64,000 bases of DNA from the NCBI RefSeq assembly GCF_900106955.1, contig NZ_FNNI01000005.1, positions 62,001 through 126,000 of the forward strand, given 5' to 3'. Below are positions 9,445 through 19,124 of the stretch, one piece after another; positions within the stretch are counted from its first letter, which is position 1; the number at the start of each line of letters is the position of its first letter. Below the pieces are notes generated by a model. The model had not been told where the DNA came from. It saw only the letters and a list, made by a program, of their open reading frames with translations, and did not search any database. The DNA is from Aidingimonas halophila (GTDB taxonomy: Bacteria; Pseudomonadota; Gammaproteobacteria; Pseudomonadales; Halomonadaceae). Position numbers and translations under genes: made by a program.

Positions 9445-9807
9445 ATGCATATCAATGCACTCAAGTCCCTGGTGACAGAGGCCGTCGAAGAACTCAAGGG
9501 GCAGGATATTGTCTCTATGGACGTTTCACGTTTGACCAGTGTGACGGATTTGATGCTGGTCGCCAGTGGTACGTCGTCGAGGCATGTGGTGGCCCTGGCC
9601 GATAATGTCGTCGAAAGAGCCAAGCAGCAAGGCGTCCAGCCCTTGGGTGTCGAAGGGCGTGCTGGTGCCGAATGGGTGCTGGTCGACTTGGGCGATCTGG
9701 TGGTTCATTTGATGCAGGCCGAGACGCGAGAAATGTATGATCTGGAACGCCTGTGGTCAGACTTTCCTAGTGATATCAATGAGGTACGTCGCGGGGAACA
9801 GGCGTGA
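9445..9807 (+). CDS. rsfS: ribosomal silencing factor RsfS
   Basis: RsfS binds ribosomal protein uL14 and blocks subunit joining in starved cells. The 120-residue product has the family core with DLMLVASGTSSRHVVALAD, GVEGRAGAEWVLVDLGDLVVHLM and REMYDLERLW. The ATG follows ACGAGGAGCT; an in-frame start 12 codons upstream is rejected because homologs start at MHINAL. The stop overlaps the GTG start of rlmH in a GTGA. Confidence 0.93.
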   Translation: MHINALKSLVTEAVEELKGQDIVSMDVSRLTSVTDLMLVASGTSSRHVVALADNVVERAKQQGVQPLGVEGRAGAEWVLVDLGDLVVHLMQAETREMYDLERLWSDFPSDINEVRRGEQA

Positions 9808-10271
9808 AGGTTAAGTTGCTTGCTGTTGGGACGCGCATGCCAGGATGGGTTGAACAAGGCGTGGCGGAGTACCGTAAGCGATTGCCACGTGATTTTGCTT
9901 TGGAAATTCATGAAATCCCGCCTGGTGCCCGTGGCAAGAATGCTGACACCAAGCGGGCCATGGCGTTGGAAGCCGAGCGTATACGTGAACGATTGCGGGG
10001 CAATGACAAGTGCGTCGCACTGGAAGTGACCGGTGACACCTGGAGTACCGAGCGTTTGGCGCGCGAAGCCGAGGCATGGCGGCTTGATGGTCGCGATGTG
10101 GCGCTTCTCGTCGGTGGCCCTGACGGCTTGGACCCTGGGCTTTCCTCCGCATCCGAACAGCATTGGTCGCTATCGCCGTTGACACTGCCGCATCCGTTGG
10201 TGCGTTTGGTGGTTGCCGAGCAAATCTATCGGGCATGGACGCTACTGGTGGGCCATCCATATCATCGCTGA
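9804..10271 (+). CDS. rlmH: 23S rRNA pseudouridine-1915 N3-methyltransferase
   Basis: RlmH is a SPOUT methyltransferase that methylates the pseudouridine at position 1915 of 23S rRNA in helix 69 using S-adenosylmethionine. The 155-residue length matches the family exactly. It carries the SPOUT knot motif LLVGGPDGL and the C-terminal stretch LPHPLVRLVVAEQIYRAW...HPYHR. The start is GTG, overlapping rsfS by four bases, so its translation is coupled to rsfS. Confidence 0.95.
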   Translation: MKVKLLAVGTRMPGWVEQGVAEYRKRLPRDFALEIHEIPPGARGKNADTKRAMALEAERIRERLRGNDKCVALEVTGDTWSTERLAREAEAWRLDGRDVALLVGGPDGLDPGLSSASEQHWSLSPLTLPHPLVRLVVAEQIYRAWTLLVGHPYHR

Positions 10272-10340
10272 TGTCATGCCAACGTGATCAAGAGAGAGTT
10301 GTAATGTGTGGGATGCCAATGAAGGCGTCGGGTAGGCTTC

Positions 10341-12281
10341 ATGCGTAATCAGCGCCGTTCGGCGGTACAACCACCCCATACCCTGAAGAATACTCGGCAT
10401 GAAGCTCACATTTTTCGTGTCCGTTCGCTGCTGGCCGTCGTGGTTGTCATTCTCCTTACCGGGCTATTGATGGGGCGACTTTTCTATCTACAAGTCGTAC
10501 AGCATGATGTGTTTATCACTCGGTCTGAAAAAAATCGGGTCCGGGTCGAGCCTCTGACGCCGAACAGGGGGTTGATCTATGATCGTAATGGCGAATTGCT
10601 GGCCGAGAATCGACCCACGTATAACCTTACGCTGGTTCGTGAGCGTGTCGATGACCTTGATGAAACGCTGTCGTTATTGGTCGATATTCTGGACCTTTCC
10701 GAGGAGGAGGCTGATGCCTTTCGTGAGCGTGCACGTCGGCCTCAACGCCCTTACCAACCTGCGCTATTGATGAGCGGTCTCGATGATGAAGAAATCGCCG
10801 AACTGGCTATCAACCGTCATCGACTGCCCGGCGTCGAGGTGGAAGGGCAGCTACAACGGCATTATCCCGATGCCAGAATCATGTCACACGCCCTGGGGTT
10901 CGTCGGGCGCATCAACAAACAAGAGCTGGAAACCCTGGATAGTAATGACTATGCAGGGACGCACTTCATCGGTAAAACCGGGGTTGAGCGTTTCTACGAG
11001 GATGAGTTGCACGGCAAGGCGGGGGTTCGCCAGGTAGAAACCAATGCCAGTGGCCGGGTATTACGTGAACTGGGGCGCACGGATCCTGAACCGGGGCTTG
11101 ATTTGACCTTGACCCTCGACAAAGACATGCAGGCTCTGGCTTATGACCTGCTCGATGGGCGCCGTGGTGCGATCGTCGCCATTGAGCCCGATACGGGAGG
11201 CATTCTGGCGATGGCGTCGGCACCGGGATTCGACAGCAATCTGTTCGTCACCGGCATCGACCAGAAGGCCTACCAGGAATTACAGGAAGACATTGACCTG
11301 CCGCTTTTCAATCGTGCGATTCGTGGCACCTATCCGCCTGGGTCGACCGTCAAGCCATTCCTGGCAATGGCGGGGCTGGCCAGTGGCGAGATCACTCCCG
11401 ACAAGACCATCAATGACCCGGGCTATTTCCAACTGCCCAATGATTCCCGCCGCTATCGCAACTGGTTGCGGTGGGGACACGGCAAGGTCGACATGAAGCG
11501 TGCCATCACCGTTTCCAATAACACCTATTTTTATAACCTGGCCAATGAAATGGGAATCGACACGATTTCCGACTATATGCATCGCTTCGGGTTTGGTGAG
11601 CGAGTGGGCCTGGATATTCAAGGAGGCAGTAGCGGGATCATGCCGTCACGTGAGTGGAAGCGTGAACGCTTTGGTGATGCCTGGTATCCGGGAGAAACGT
11701 TATCGGTGGGTATCGGACAGGGGTATTGGCAGGTGACGCCCTTGCAACTGGCGACAGCCACGGCGGTATTGGCCAATCATGGTGAGTGGGTTCGCCCTCG
11801 GCTCGCGCAAAAGATCGGGGATGAAACGGTCGAAGTAGAACAGCCGGGGACCAAGGATGACTTGGTTCTGGAGAACGAGGATTGGTGGGAGACGGTATAT
11901 ACCGGCATGGAGCAGGTCGTGTCCGGAAGTGAAGGAACCGCCCGGCGTATCGGCAAGGACCTCGAGTACCGACTGGCTGGAAAATCGGGGACCTCTCAGG
12001 TGTTCTCGCTGGGCCAGGATGAAAAATACGAAGCGGATGAGCTTGAAGAACGGCTTCGGGATCATGCGTTGTTCATTGCCTTCGCCCCAGTAGAGGACCC
12101 TGAGATCGCGGTAGCCGTCATCGTCGAGAATGCCGGCGGGGGCAGCACACATGCGGCTCACCTGGCCCGCGCCATGACTGACGCCTGGCTATTGGATCCC
12201 GAAGAGAGTGGGCTTGATCCGGAGGAGGTGCTGGATGAAGCCGACAGTGACGAAGATGCCATGCCCGACACTCAGGGGTGA
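10341..12281 (+). CDS. mrdA: penicillin-binding protein 2 (elongation transpeptidase)
   Basis: PBP2 cross-links peptidoglycan during rod-shaped growth, anchored in the inner membrane with its catalytic domain in the periplasm. The 646-residue product has one membrane segment near residues 30-50, a pedestal domain, and a transpeptidase domain with the active-site serine in PPGSTVKPF, the SNN motif in TVSNNTYF, and KSGTSQ. The last about 30 residues are strongly acidic (EESGLDPEEVLDEADSDED), which fits a halophile. It is followed within four bases by the frame of its partner mrdB. Confidence 0.95.
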   Translation: MRNQRRSAVQPPHTLKNTRHEAHIFRVRSLLAVVVVILLTGLLMGRLFYLQVVQHDVFITRSEKNRVRVEPLTPNRGLIYDRNGELLAENRPTYNLTLVRERVDDLDETLSLLVDILDLSEEEADAFRERARRPQRPYQPALLMSGLDDEEIAELAINRHRLPGVEVEGQLQRHYPDARIMSHALGFVGRINKQELETLDSNDYAGTHFIGKTGVERFYEDELHGKAGVRQVETNASGRVLRELGRTDPEPGLDLTLTLDKDMQALAYDLLDGRRGAIVAIEPDTGGILAMASAPGFDSNLFVTGIDQKAYQELQEDIDLPLFNRAIRGTYPPGSTVKPFLAMAGLASGEITPDKTINDPGYFQLPNDSRRYRNWLRWGHGKVDMKRAITVSNNTYFYNLANEMGIDTISDYMHRFGFGERVGLDIQGGSSGIMPSREWKRERFGDAWYPGETLSVGIGQGYWQVTPLQLATATAVLANHGEWVRPRLAQKIGDETVEVEQPGTKDDLVLENEDWWETVYTGMEQVVSGSEGTARRIGKDLEYRLAGKSGTSQVFSLGQDEKYEADELEERLRDHALFIAFAPVEDPEIAVAVIVENAGGGSTHAAHLARAMTDAWLLDPEESGLDPEEVLDEADSDEDAMPDTQG

Positions 12282-12289
12282 GGAACAGG

Positions 12290-13414
12290 ATGGAACTGAC
12301 AGCCAGACGGGAAAGAATGACGCGCAAGAGTAGTCTGTGGAGCCGACTCCATCTCGATCCCTGGTTGCTGCTGTTGCTGTTCATTCTTATGGGGGCGGGA
12401 CTGGTCGTGCTCTACAGTGCCAGTGGGCAGAACATGAATACGGTCATTGCACAACTGACGCGCTTTCTGATTGCGTTGGCCATCATGTTCATCATTGCAC
12501 AATTCTCTCCGGCGACGATGCTTCGATGGGCCCCCCTGGTCTATGGCGCAACGGTGCTGATGCTGCTGGCCGTAGAAATCATGGGGGATATGGGCATGGG
12601 GGCGCAGCGGTGGCTGGTGATTCCCGGTGTTGTTCGTTTTCAGCCTTCCGAGTTGATGAAACTCGCCATGCCTCTGGTATTGGCGGCTTACCTGAGTCGT
12701 CGGGAACTGCCTCCCAGGTGGCGGGATTTGTTGGTCTCGTTAGTGTTGGTGGTAATACCGATCGTGATGATTGCGCGTCAGCCGGACTTGGGTACGTCGC
12801 TGCTCGTTGCCTGCTCGGCTGTCTTCATTATTCTGTTGGCGGGATTGACCTGGCGTTTCATCGGTGTGTTTGCGCTATTGGTAGCGGCAATACTGCCGGT
12901 CCTGTGGCTCAACATGCATAATTACCAACGTCAGCGCGTATTGACGTTTCTCAACCCGGATACCGACCCCTTGGGAGCCGGTTGGAATATCATCCAATCC
13001 ACGACGGCTATCGGCAGTGGCGGCGTGCTGGGTAAAGGGTGGCTTGAAGGTACACAATCACAGCTTGAGTTCCTGCCCGAGCGGCATACCGACTTCATCG
13101 TCGCCGTTCTGGGTGAGGAGTTCGGGCTCACTGGAATGATCGCTGTTCTGACATTGTATCTGCTGATCGTCTTGCGAGGACTTTGGTTAGCCAATGATGC
13201 ACAGGACAGCTTCGGACGGTTGCTGGGCGGCAGTATTGTCCTGACATTCTTCATTTATGTGTTCGTCAACGTGGGAATGGTGAGCGGCTTGTTGCCAGTG
13301 GTCGGTGTTCCGCTGCCGTTGGTCAGTTTTGGAGGGACCTCAAGCGTGACCTTGCTGGCCGGTTTCGGTATTCTCATGTCCGTTCATTCCCATCGTCGCT
13401 TATTGCCTCGATAG
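12290..13414 (+). CDS. mrdB: rod-shape peptidoglycan polymerase RodA
   Basis: RodA is the SEDS-family glycosyltransferase that polymerises lipid II together with PBP2. The 374-residue product has about ten membrane segments and conserved SEDS stretches such as GAQRWLVIPGVVRFQPSELMK, RQPDLGTSLL, HTDFIVAVLGEEFG and GVPLPLVSFGGTS. The chosen ATG follows GAGGAACAGG. A GTG at 12278 that overlaps the mrdA stop would add four residues, and the choice between them is open. Confidence 0.94.
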   Translation: MELTARRERMTRKSSLWSRLHLDPWLLLLLFILMGAGLVVLYSASGQNMNTVIAQLTRFLIALAIMFIIAQFSPATMLRWAPLVYGATVLMLLAVEIMGDMGMGAQRWLVIPGVVRFQPSELMKLAMPLVLAAYLSRRELPPRWRDLLVSLVLVVIPIVMIARQPDLGTSLLVACSAVFIILLAGLTWRFIGVFALLVAAILPVLWLNMHNYQRQRVLTFLNPDTDPLGAGWNIIQSTTAIGSGGVLGKGWLEGTQSQLEFLPERHTDFIVAVLGEEFGLTGMIAVLTLYLLIVLRGLWLANDAQDSFGRLLGGSIVLTFFIYVFVNVGMVSGLLPVVGVPLPLVSFGGTSSVTLLAGFGILMSVHSHRRLLPR

Positions 13415-13448
13415 TAGACGTCGGTCAGCCAATGGAGAAACCAACCCG

Positions 13449-14492
13449 ATGACAGTGTGTAGCGATCAGGGAGTGACCCGACATGTCATCCATGGAGGTG
13501 CGTGCCTGATAGTCGGCCTTGCCATGACATTTTCCCTGTCTGTCGGCGCCACGCAGTTCGATCCGAGTGAGAATACCGAAACAGCGGCATTTGTCGACGA
13601 ACTGACGGAAAAAGGAGGGGATCGGGCCTGGCTCGAGTCAGCCATGCGTGATGCCAGGTTCGAACAACGGGTGCTTGATGCCATGGATTCTGCTGCTGAA
13701 AAGCGCCTGCGCTGGGATGAATACCGGGATATCTTTCTGACCGATCAGCGGATTGACCGTGGTGTGGCATTCATCGAAGCTCATCAAGAGGCCTTCGAAC
13801 GGGTGGAGGCCGAATATGGCGTGGCGCGCGAAATCGTGTCGGCCATTATCGGTGTGGAAACCGCTTATGGCCGACACAAGGGGGAGCATCGCGTTCTGGA
13901 TTCGCTTGCCACACTAGCTTTCGCGCATCCCACACGTGGCGACTTTTTCCGAAGTGAGCTGGCGGCTTTTTTACAGATCACCCATCGTGAATCCGTTGAT
14001 CCGCGACAGCCGAAAGGTTCCTATGCCGGCGCTATGGGGTACCCACAGTTCATCCCGACCAGCTACCGTGCCTATGCTGTCGATTTCGATAGTGACGGTG
14101 AAAGAGATCTCTGGCGAAACCCGGTCGATGCCATTGGCAGTGTCGGAAATTATTTCGCCGAACATGGGTGGCGCCAGGGTGAACCCGTGACGACCCGGGC
14201 GACGGGACCGTCCTCCCGTCCCCGTGGTATCGAGTTCAACGCGACTCAGCCACCCTATGCATCGCTAGAGGACCTCGCATCTCAGGGCATCGAACCGGAA
14301 GGCATGCTAGATGGGGCAACCCGTGTGATTCCTGTTGCTCTCGATCATGGCACTGAAGACGGCGTTCGGTACACCTATCGGTTGGGACACCGTAATTTTT
14401 ATGTGATCACCCGTTACAACCACAGTCATCTTTACGCCATGGCCGTTACCGAGTTGGCCGACGCCATTCGTGAGAAAGGGAAGGAGTCCTGA
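13449..14492 (+). CDS. mltB: lytic murein transglycosylase B
   Basis: MltB cleaves the glycan strand of peptidoglycan to leave 1,6-anhydro ends. The 347-residue product begins with a hydrophobic export signal ending around SVGATQ. It then shows the family-103 core with the catalytic glutamate in IIGVETAYGRHKG and the GSYAGAMGYPQFIPTSY motif. E. coli MltB is a lipoprotein, but here no lipobox cysteine follows the hydrophobic core, so a soluble periplasmic form is predicted. It lies between mrdB and rlpA and shares one base with rlpA. Confidence 0.92.
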   Translation: MTVCSDQGVTRHVIHGGACLIVGLAMTFSLSVGATQFDPSENTETAAFVDELTEKGGDRAWLESAMRDARFEQRVLDAMDSAAEKRLRWDEYRDIFLTDQRIDRGVAFIEAHQEAFERVEAEYGVAREIVSAIIGVETAYGRHKGEHRVLDSLATLAFAHPTRGDFFRSELAAFLQITHRESVDPRQPKGSYAGAMGYPQFIPTSYRAYAVDFDSDGERDLWRNPVDAIGSVGNYFAEHGWRQGEPVTTRATGPSSRPRGIEFNATQPPYASLEDLASQGIEPEGMLDGATRVIPVALDHGTEDGVRYTYRLGHRNFYVITRYNHSHLYAMAVTELADAIREKGKES

Positions 14493-15571
14493 TGAATGGA
14501 ATGACGATGAGCCGTTACGCTCGCTCGATCGCGAGCTGCCTTGCCCTGATATCGTTGTTGGCAGGGTGTGCGAGTTCCGGTAGTGATACGGACTCTCCTC
14601 GGAGTGACTCGCGTGGGCAGACGTCGACAGATGCTCCCGATACGGCGACAGGACGCTATTCCAGAAGCGAGGATGCCTACCCCGATCTGCCCCCGGACGT
14701 GTCGGATGTGCCGAATGCCGAGCCCCGGGTGGAGCCGCGTTCCCGACGGGGTAATACGACGCCTTATGAGGTACTGGGGAAGCAGTATTACGTGCTCGAT
14801 GATGCGCAGGGATACGAGAACCGGGGGACGGCCTCCTGGTATGGTGAAAAATTCCATGGGTACACCACGTCCAATGGCGAAATCTATGATATGTACAAGA
14901 TGACCGCCGCTCACAAGTCATTGCCATTGCCTTCCTATGCCAGGGTGACGAATGTGGACAATGGTCGCTCGGTGATCGTCAAGGTCAATGACCGTGGTCC
15001 TTTTCATGATGATCGAGAAATCGATCTTTCCTATGCGGCGGCGGCACGGCTGGAAATTCTCGGTGAGGGAACGGGACGTGTTCGTGTCGAGGTGATCGAT
15101 CCGAGACAGTGGCAACGAGAGCATGGTTCGTCCGGACAACTTGCTGAACGTGTCGATGACCGTGAGCAGCGAGTAGCTTCGGCCGACTCCAGTCAAGGAA
15201 GAGACTCGACCTTCTCCGAGGCCGTCGATATGGAACCTTCGGGAGAGGTTGGCGAGAGTGCTCGGCGTGCCGCCCGGATCATGGCGGTCGAGGACAAGCA
15301 GGAAAGTGATGAACCTGCTCGCAATGACAATGATGTCAACAGCCAGCACGTCTTTCTGCAGGTCGCGGCGTTGGGCTCCTCCAGCAATGCCCGGTCCATG
15401 CAATCCCGCCTGCAGGAGGCGCTGGAGCAGCCTGTACGGGTCGCCAGCGACAGCGGGATTCATCGCGTTCAAGTCGGACCTCTCGGCAACGAAGAGGACA
15501 TTGAACCGATTCGCGAACGACTTCGCCAAACGGGCATTGAGCAGACCGTGGTGGTACGTACTCAGCACTGA
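14492..15571 (+). CDS. rlpA: septal ring lytic transglycosylase RlpA-like lipoprotein
   Basis: RlpA is an outer-membrane lipoprotein that cleaves denuded glycan strands. The 359-residue product has a lipobox ending in LLAGC (C26), an acidic low-complexity linker, and a double-psi beta-barrel domain (about 110-205) with GTASWYGEKFHG and VKVNDRGPF. A second linker leads to a C-terminal SPOR domain (about 285-358) that would bind denuded peptidoglycan. The start ATG shares its first base with the mltB stop (TGATG). Two further in-frame ATGs within six codons are possible starts. Confidence 0.92.
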   Translation: MNGMTMSRYARSIASCLALISLLAGCASSGSDTDSPRSDSRGQTSTDAPDTATGRYSRSEDAYPDLPPDVSDVPNAEPRVEPRSRRGNTTPYEVLGKQYYVLDDAQGYENRGTASWYGEKFHGYTTSNGEIYDMYKMTAAHKSLPLPSYARVTNVDNGRSVIVKVNDRGPFHDDREIDLSYAAAARLEILGEGTGRVRVEVIDPRQWQREHGSSGQLAERVDDREQRVASADSSQGRDSTFSEAVDMEPSGEVGESARRAARIMAVEDKQESDEPARNDNDVNSQHVFLQVAALGSSSNARSMQSRLQEALEQPVRVASDSGIHRVQVGPLGNEEDIEPIRERLRQTGIEQTVVVRTQH

Positions 15572-15688
15572 TATGATTTCATGCTGTCTCGTATCAACCG
15601 TCACGGCACTGAAGCCGGGATATAAAAATTGTCTGCACGCGTGCATCCAATAACCACTCATTCCTTCGTCATCACGAGAAATGCTGTC

Positions 15689-16885
15689 ATGAGAGAGTCA
15701 TTGCCATCCATGGGCCTGCGTCGTCTAGTCCTTTTCCTGTCGTTGATCTGCCTTGTGCTGTCTCCGGTAACAGCGTCCTCTCAGGAAGTCCCCGGGGCGC
15801 AGGCGCTGATTCCGGCGCCTCCTGAGTTGAATGCGACATCCTGGTTGCTGATGGATGCGGATACCGGTGAAGTGCTGGTTGAGCACAATGCGGATGAGGC
15901 CTTGCCGCCGGCGAGCTTGACGAAGTTGATGACGGCCTATCTGGTCGAGCATGAACTCAATCAAGGCAACCTCAGCCTGGACGATCAGGTCAGTGTCAGT
16001 GAAAACGCCTGGCGTACAGGGGGCTCACGGATGTTCATCCAGGAAGGAAGCAATGTAGCGCTGGAAGAGTTGTTGAGAGGCATCATCATCGCCTCGGGGA
16101 ATGACGCCAGCGTTGCGGTGGCTGAACATATTGCCGGTAGTGAGTCCTCATTTGCCGACCTGATGAATCAGCAGGCCGAGCGTCTTGATATGGACAATAC
16201 CCATTTCGTTAATTCGACAGGCCTGCCGGATCCGGATCACTACTCCTCGGCCCGTGATTTGGCCAAGCTTTCCCGACACATCATCGAGGACTATCCGGAG
16301 CATTACGCTATCTATGCCGAACGCGAATTCACTTACAACGATATCCGCCAGTCGAACCGTAACCGTCTCCTGTGGCGTGATTCCAGTTACGATGGCTTGA
16401 AAACCGGGCATACCGAAGCCGCAGGATACTGCCTGGTGGCATCGGCGGAACGTGATGACATGCGTTTGATCTCTGTCGTCATGGGGACGGAATCCGAGAA
16501 CGCTCGTGCTGAAGAGACTCAGCGCCTGATGAGCTATGGCTTCCGTTTCTTCGAGACGACGACCCTCTATGATGCCGGTGAAGAGCTGGATTCCCCTCGT
16601 GTCTGGGGAGGTGAAGCGGATCACTTGAGCGTTGGCGTTGATGAGGAAGTGCGTTTGACGCTGCCGCGCGGGAGTAATGATGAGTTGTCAGCCAGCCTGA
16701 ATATGCCGGAATCGATCGATGTTCCGGTCGCTCAAGGGGATCGTATCGGTACGCTGGAAATCACCCTTGCCGATGAAGTGGTCAAGGAGGTGCCCTTGGT
16801 CGCCCTTGAGGACCTTGATGAAGGGAGCTTCTTCAAACGGATGATGGATATCATCAAGCGTTTCGTCACCGGGTTCTTCGATTGA
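15689..16885 (+). CDS. dacA: D-alanyl-D-alanine carboxypeptidase (PBP5 type)
   Basis: DacA removes the terminal D-alanine from peptidoglycan pentapeptides in the periplasm. The product has a signal peptide ending near TASSQE, the nucleophile in PPASLTKLMTAY (SxxK), the SGN motif in IIASGNDASV, and KTG in GLKTGHTEAAGYC. A beta-rich domain follows, then a C-terminal amphipathic helix (FFKRMMDIIKRFVTGFF) for membrane attachment. Several in-frame starts exist. The ATG at 15689 gives a normal signal peptide, but its ribosome site is weak, and 15710 is an alternative. Confidence 0.92.
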   Translation: MRESLPSMGLRRLVLFLSLICLVLSPVTASSQEVPGAQALIPAPPELNATSWLLMDADTGEVLVEHNADEALPPASLTKLMTAYLVEHELNQGNLSLDDQVSVSENAWRTGGSRMFIQEGSNVALEELLRGIIIASGNDASVAVAEHIAGSESSFADLMNQQAERLDMDNTHFVNSTGLPDPDHYSSARDLAKLSRHIIEDYPEHYAIYAEREFTYNDIRQSNRNRLLWRDSSYDGLKTGHTEAAGYCLVASAERDDMRLISVVMGTESENARAEETQRLMSYGFRFFETTTLYDAGEELDSPRVWGGEADHLSVGVDEEVRLTLPRGSNDELSASLNMPESIDVPVAQGDRIGTLEITLADEVVKEVPLVALEDLDEGSFFKRMMDIIKRFVTGFFD

Positions 16886-16969
16886 TGGCTCGGTTTGCTT
16901 CCATGGGGATGAGCAGAAGCGTGGCAGAAGGTGTGGCGTTTACCTATCCTCCTGCCATTCGACGTTAGT

Positions 16970-16998
16970 TTGGTAGTTGCCGTTAGGTTGAGTAGAAT
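16970..16998 (+). promoter_or_regulatory. sigma-70 promoter upstream of ybeD-lipB
   Basis: TTGGTA and TAGAAT are separated by 17 bases, ending 32 bases before the ybeD start. This suggests that ybeD-lipB can be transcribed independently of the preceding dacA. Confidence 0.5.
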
Positions 16999-17030
16999 AC
17001 TCGGAAATAGAGATTATCGAGTAGACACTC

Positions 17031-17339
17031 ATGAGTGATTCGTCATTGCGTGATCTCCGTAAACCATCAGGCGATGCGGGAGAGCGCCCCAAGATCGAGT
17101 TTCCTTGCCGCTATCCATTGAAGATCGTAGGGGATGCCGACGATGGCTTTCATGATGAGATGATCGCCATTGTCGAATACCATGCGCCCGAGTTCGATCG
17201 ACGTCAGGTCCAGATTGTCGATAGCCGCAATGGCCGATTCCAGTCGTTGCGGGTTACCATCACGGCGACCGGCAATGAGCAACTACAGGCGCTTTTCGCC
17301 GATCTCAAGGCAACCGGTCGTGTCCACATGGTACTGTAG
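17031..17339 (+). CDS. ybeD: DUF493 family protein YbeD
   Basis: A 102-residue cytoplasmic ACT-like protein of unknown biochemical role, conserved between dacA and lipB in gammaproteobacteria. The family core is visible: IEFPCRYPLKIVGDA near residue 23 and FQSLRVTITATGNEQLQALFADL near the end. Its stop codon directly abuts the lipB start. The neighbourhood hints at a link to lipoate attachment or its regulation, which remains inference. Confidence 0.9.
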   Translation: MSDSSLRDLRKPSGDAGERPKIEFPCRYPLKIVGDADDGFHDEMIAIVEYHAPEFDRRQVQIVDSRNGRFQSLRVTITATGNEQLQALFADLKATGRVHMVL

Positions 17340-18023
17340 ATGACAAGTGACACGGAACTCGACGTCTATCATCTAGGGCGACAACCTTATGGCCCGGTCT
17401 GGCGGGCCATGCGTGAATATACGGATTCTCGTGGGGTTCGAGAGCGTGATCAATTATGGGTCGTGGAGCACGAGCCGGTCTTTACTCAGGGCCAGACAGG
17501 AAAAGCGGAGCATTTGCTTCTACCTGGCGAGATTCCCGTTGTCGAAACGGATCGTGGTGGCCAGGTGACATATCACGGTCCAGGTCAATTGGTGATGTAT
17601 CCGCTGCTGGATGTCAGGCGGGCCGGGCTTGGGGTACGAGTGCTGGTGGATGCATTGGAAAATGCCGTTGTCGATGCACTGGCCGAGCATGGGATTGCCG
17701 CCCGAGCCAGGCCGGATGCCCCGGGCGTATACGTTGATGAGGCCAAGATCGCGTCGCTGGGGTTGCGTATACGCCGCGGCTGTAGTTTCCATGGCATTGC
17801 CATCAATCTGGATATGGATTTATCGCCATTTTCGCGAATCAACCCATGTGGCTATGCTGGCCAGGCCATGACCCAAATGGCCGAGCTGACAACAAAGACG
17901 CTTGATCGTCATGTCGAGACGGCACGCCTGGTGCGTTGTCTGGCATCTCGTTTGGGCTGTAATGCACTGAATCAGTCAGGTATGCCGCCTGCACTCATAG
18001 CCAATGAGTCGGCGACTGCCTAG
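17340..18023 (+). CDS. lipB: octanoyl-[ACP]:protein N-octanoyltransferase
   Basis: LipB moves the octanoyl group from acyl carrier protein to the lipoyl domains of pyruvate and 2-oxoglutarate dehydrogenases. The 227-residue product has [30 protein letters not shown], the catalytic lysine segment [12 protein letters not shown], and the active cysteine in INPCGYAG. It starts on the base after the ybeD stop and is followed 35 bases later by lipA, which finishes the cofactor. Confidence 0.95.
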   Translation: MTSDTELDVYHLGRQPYGPVWRAMREYTDSRGVRERDQLWVVEHEPVFTQGQTGKAEHLLLPGEIPVVETDRGGQVTYHGPGQLVMYPLLDVRRAGLGVRVLVDALENAVVDALAEHGIAARARPDAPGVYVDEAKIASLGLRIRRGCSFHGIAINLDMDLSPFSRINPCGYAGQAMTQMAELTTKTLDRHVETARLVRCLASRLGCNALNQSGMPPALIANESATA

Positions 18024-18058
18024 TTTCTCTCACGTATTCGAACAGCAGGATAACGATC

Positions 18059-19054
18059 ATGACCGACACTATCGCCGCTTCACAGAGCAAGGCCGCTGCT
18101 GCCAAGAAAGGCCGTGTCGAGCGTGGCGTGAAGTTGCGCGGCGCTGAAAAGGTAGCGCGTATCCCGGTCAAGGTGATACCCACCGAGACCATTCCCAAAA
18201 AACCCGAGTGGCTCAAGGTCAGGATGCCGGTTTCTCAGGAGGTCACTCGCATCAAGCAGACGCTGCGTAAGCATGGTCTGTATACGGTATGCGAGGAGGC
18301 ATCCTGTCCCAATCTGGGAGAGTGCTTCAATGGTGGCACCGCTACCTTCATGATCATGGGAGACATCTGTACGCGACGGTGCCCCTTCTGCGACGTGGCC
18401 CATGGTCGTCCCAACGCCCTCAATGAAAAGGAGCCTCGAGAGCTGGCGGAAGCGATTGCCGAAATGCGCCTGAACTATGTCGTTGTCACTTCGGTTGATC
18501 GTGACGACTTGCGTGACGGAGGAGCCCAGCATTTCGCTGACTGCATTCGTGAAATCCGCAATGACAGCCCCGATATCGAGGTTGAAGTGCTGGTACCTGA
18601 TTTCCGGGGACGCATGAATGTAGCGTTGGATGCATTCGAGCAGACACCGCCGGATGTTTTCAACCATAACCTGGAGACCGTTCCAGCGCTGTATCGCAAG
18701 GTGCGTCCGGGGGCGGATTACCAGTGGTCCCTGGATCTGCTGAAGCTTTACAAGGAGCGTCGCCCCGATATCCTGACCAAGTCCGGTCTGATGCTGGGGG
18801 TCGGAGAAACCGACGAGCAGGTCATCGAGGTGATGCGAGATTTGCGTGAGCACGATGTCGATATGTTGACACTGGGACAGTACATGCAGCCATCTCGTGA
18901 TCACTTACCGGTCGACCGTTGGGTGCATCCCGATACCTTCGACTGGTTTGCCGAACAGGGCAAGGCCATGGGCTTTACCCATGTTGCGTCCGGACCGTTG
19001 GTACGATCCTCGTATCATGCCGACAAGCAGGCGCACGGCGTCGAAGTGAAATAA
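18059..19054 (+). CDS. lipA: lipoyl synthase
   Basis: LipA is a radical-SAM enzyme that inserts two sulfurs into octanoyl domains to make lipoate. The 331-residue product carries both iron-sulfur sites: the auxiliary cluster motif [12 protein letters not shown] and the radical-SAM motif CTRRCPFC. Further typical segments are [13 protein letters not shown] and the C-terminal [13 protein letters not shown] that supplies a serine ligand. The N-terminus has an extra lysine- and arginine-rich extension of about 35 residues compared with short forms. Confidence 0.95.
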   Translation: MTDTIAASQSKAAAAKKGRVERGVKLRGAEKVARIPVKVIPTETIPKKPEWLKVRMPVSQEVTRIKQTLRKHGLYTVCEEASCPNLGECFNGGTATFMIMGDICTRRCPFCDVAHGRPNALNEKEPRELAEAIAEMRLNYVVVTSVDRDDLRDGGAQHFADCIREIRNDSPDIEVEVLVPDFRGRMNVALDAFEQTPPDVFNHNLETVPALYRKVRPGADYQWSLDLLKLYKERRPDILTKSGLMLGVGETDEQVIEVMRDLREHDVDMLTLGQYMQPSRDHLPVDRWVHPDTFDWFAEQGKAMGFTHVASGPLVRSSYHADKQAHGVEVK

Positions 19055-19087
19055 GCGGTCCGTTAACGACCCACCCCCACCACTACT

Positions 19088-19121
19088 GGATCCGGACGCT
19101 GAAAACTGTCTGTCCGGATCC
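19088..19121. terminator. inverted repeat between convergent lipA and pycR
   Basis: A perfect 10-bp stem, GGATCCGGAC / GTCCGGATCC, with a 14-base loop lies in the 70-base gap between the 3' ends of lipA and the LysR gene. It lacks a clear T-run but sits where a two-way terminator would be expected. Confidence 0.5.
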
Positions 19122-19124
19122 GGT

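Noticed and set aside
18080-18904. 274-codon open frame on the minus strand inside lipA
   Set aside because: It lies fully within lipA, has no family resemblance, and overlaps radical-SAM motifs on the real strand.
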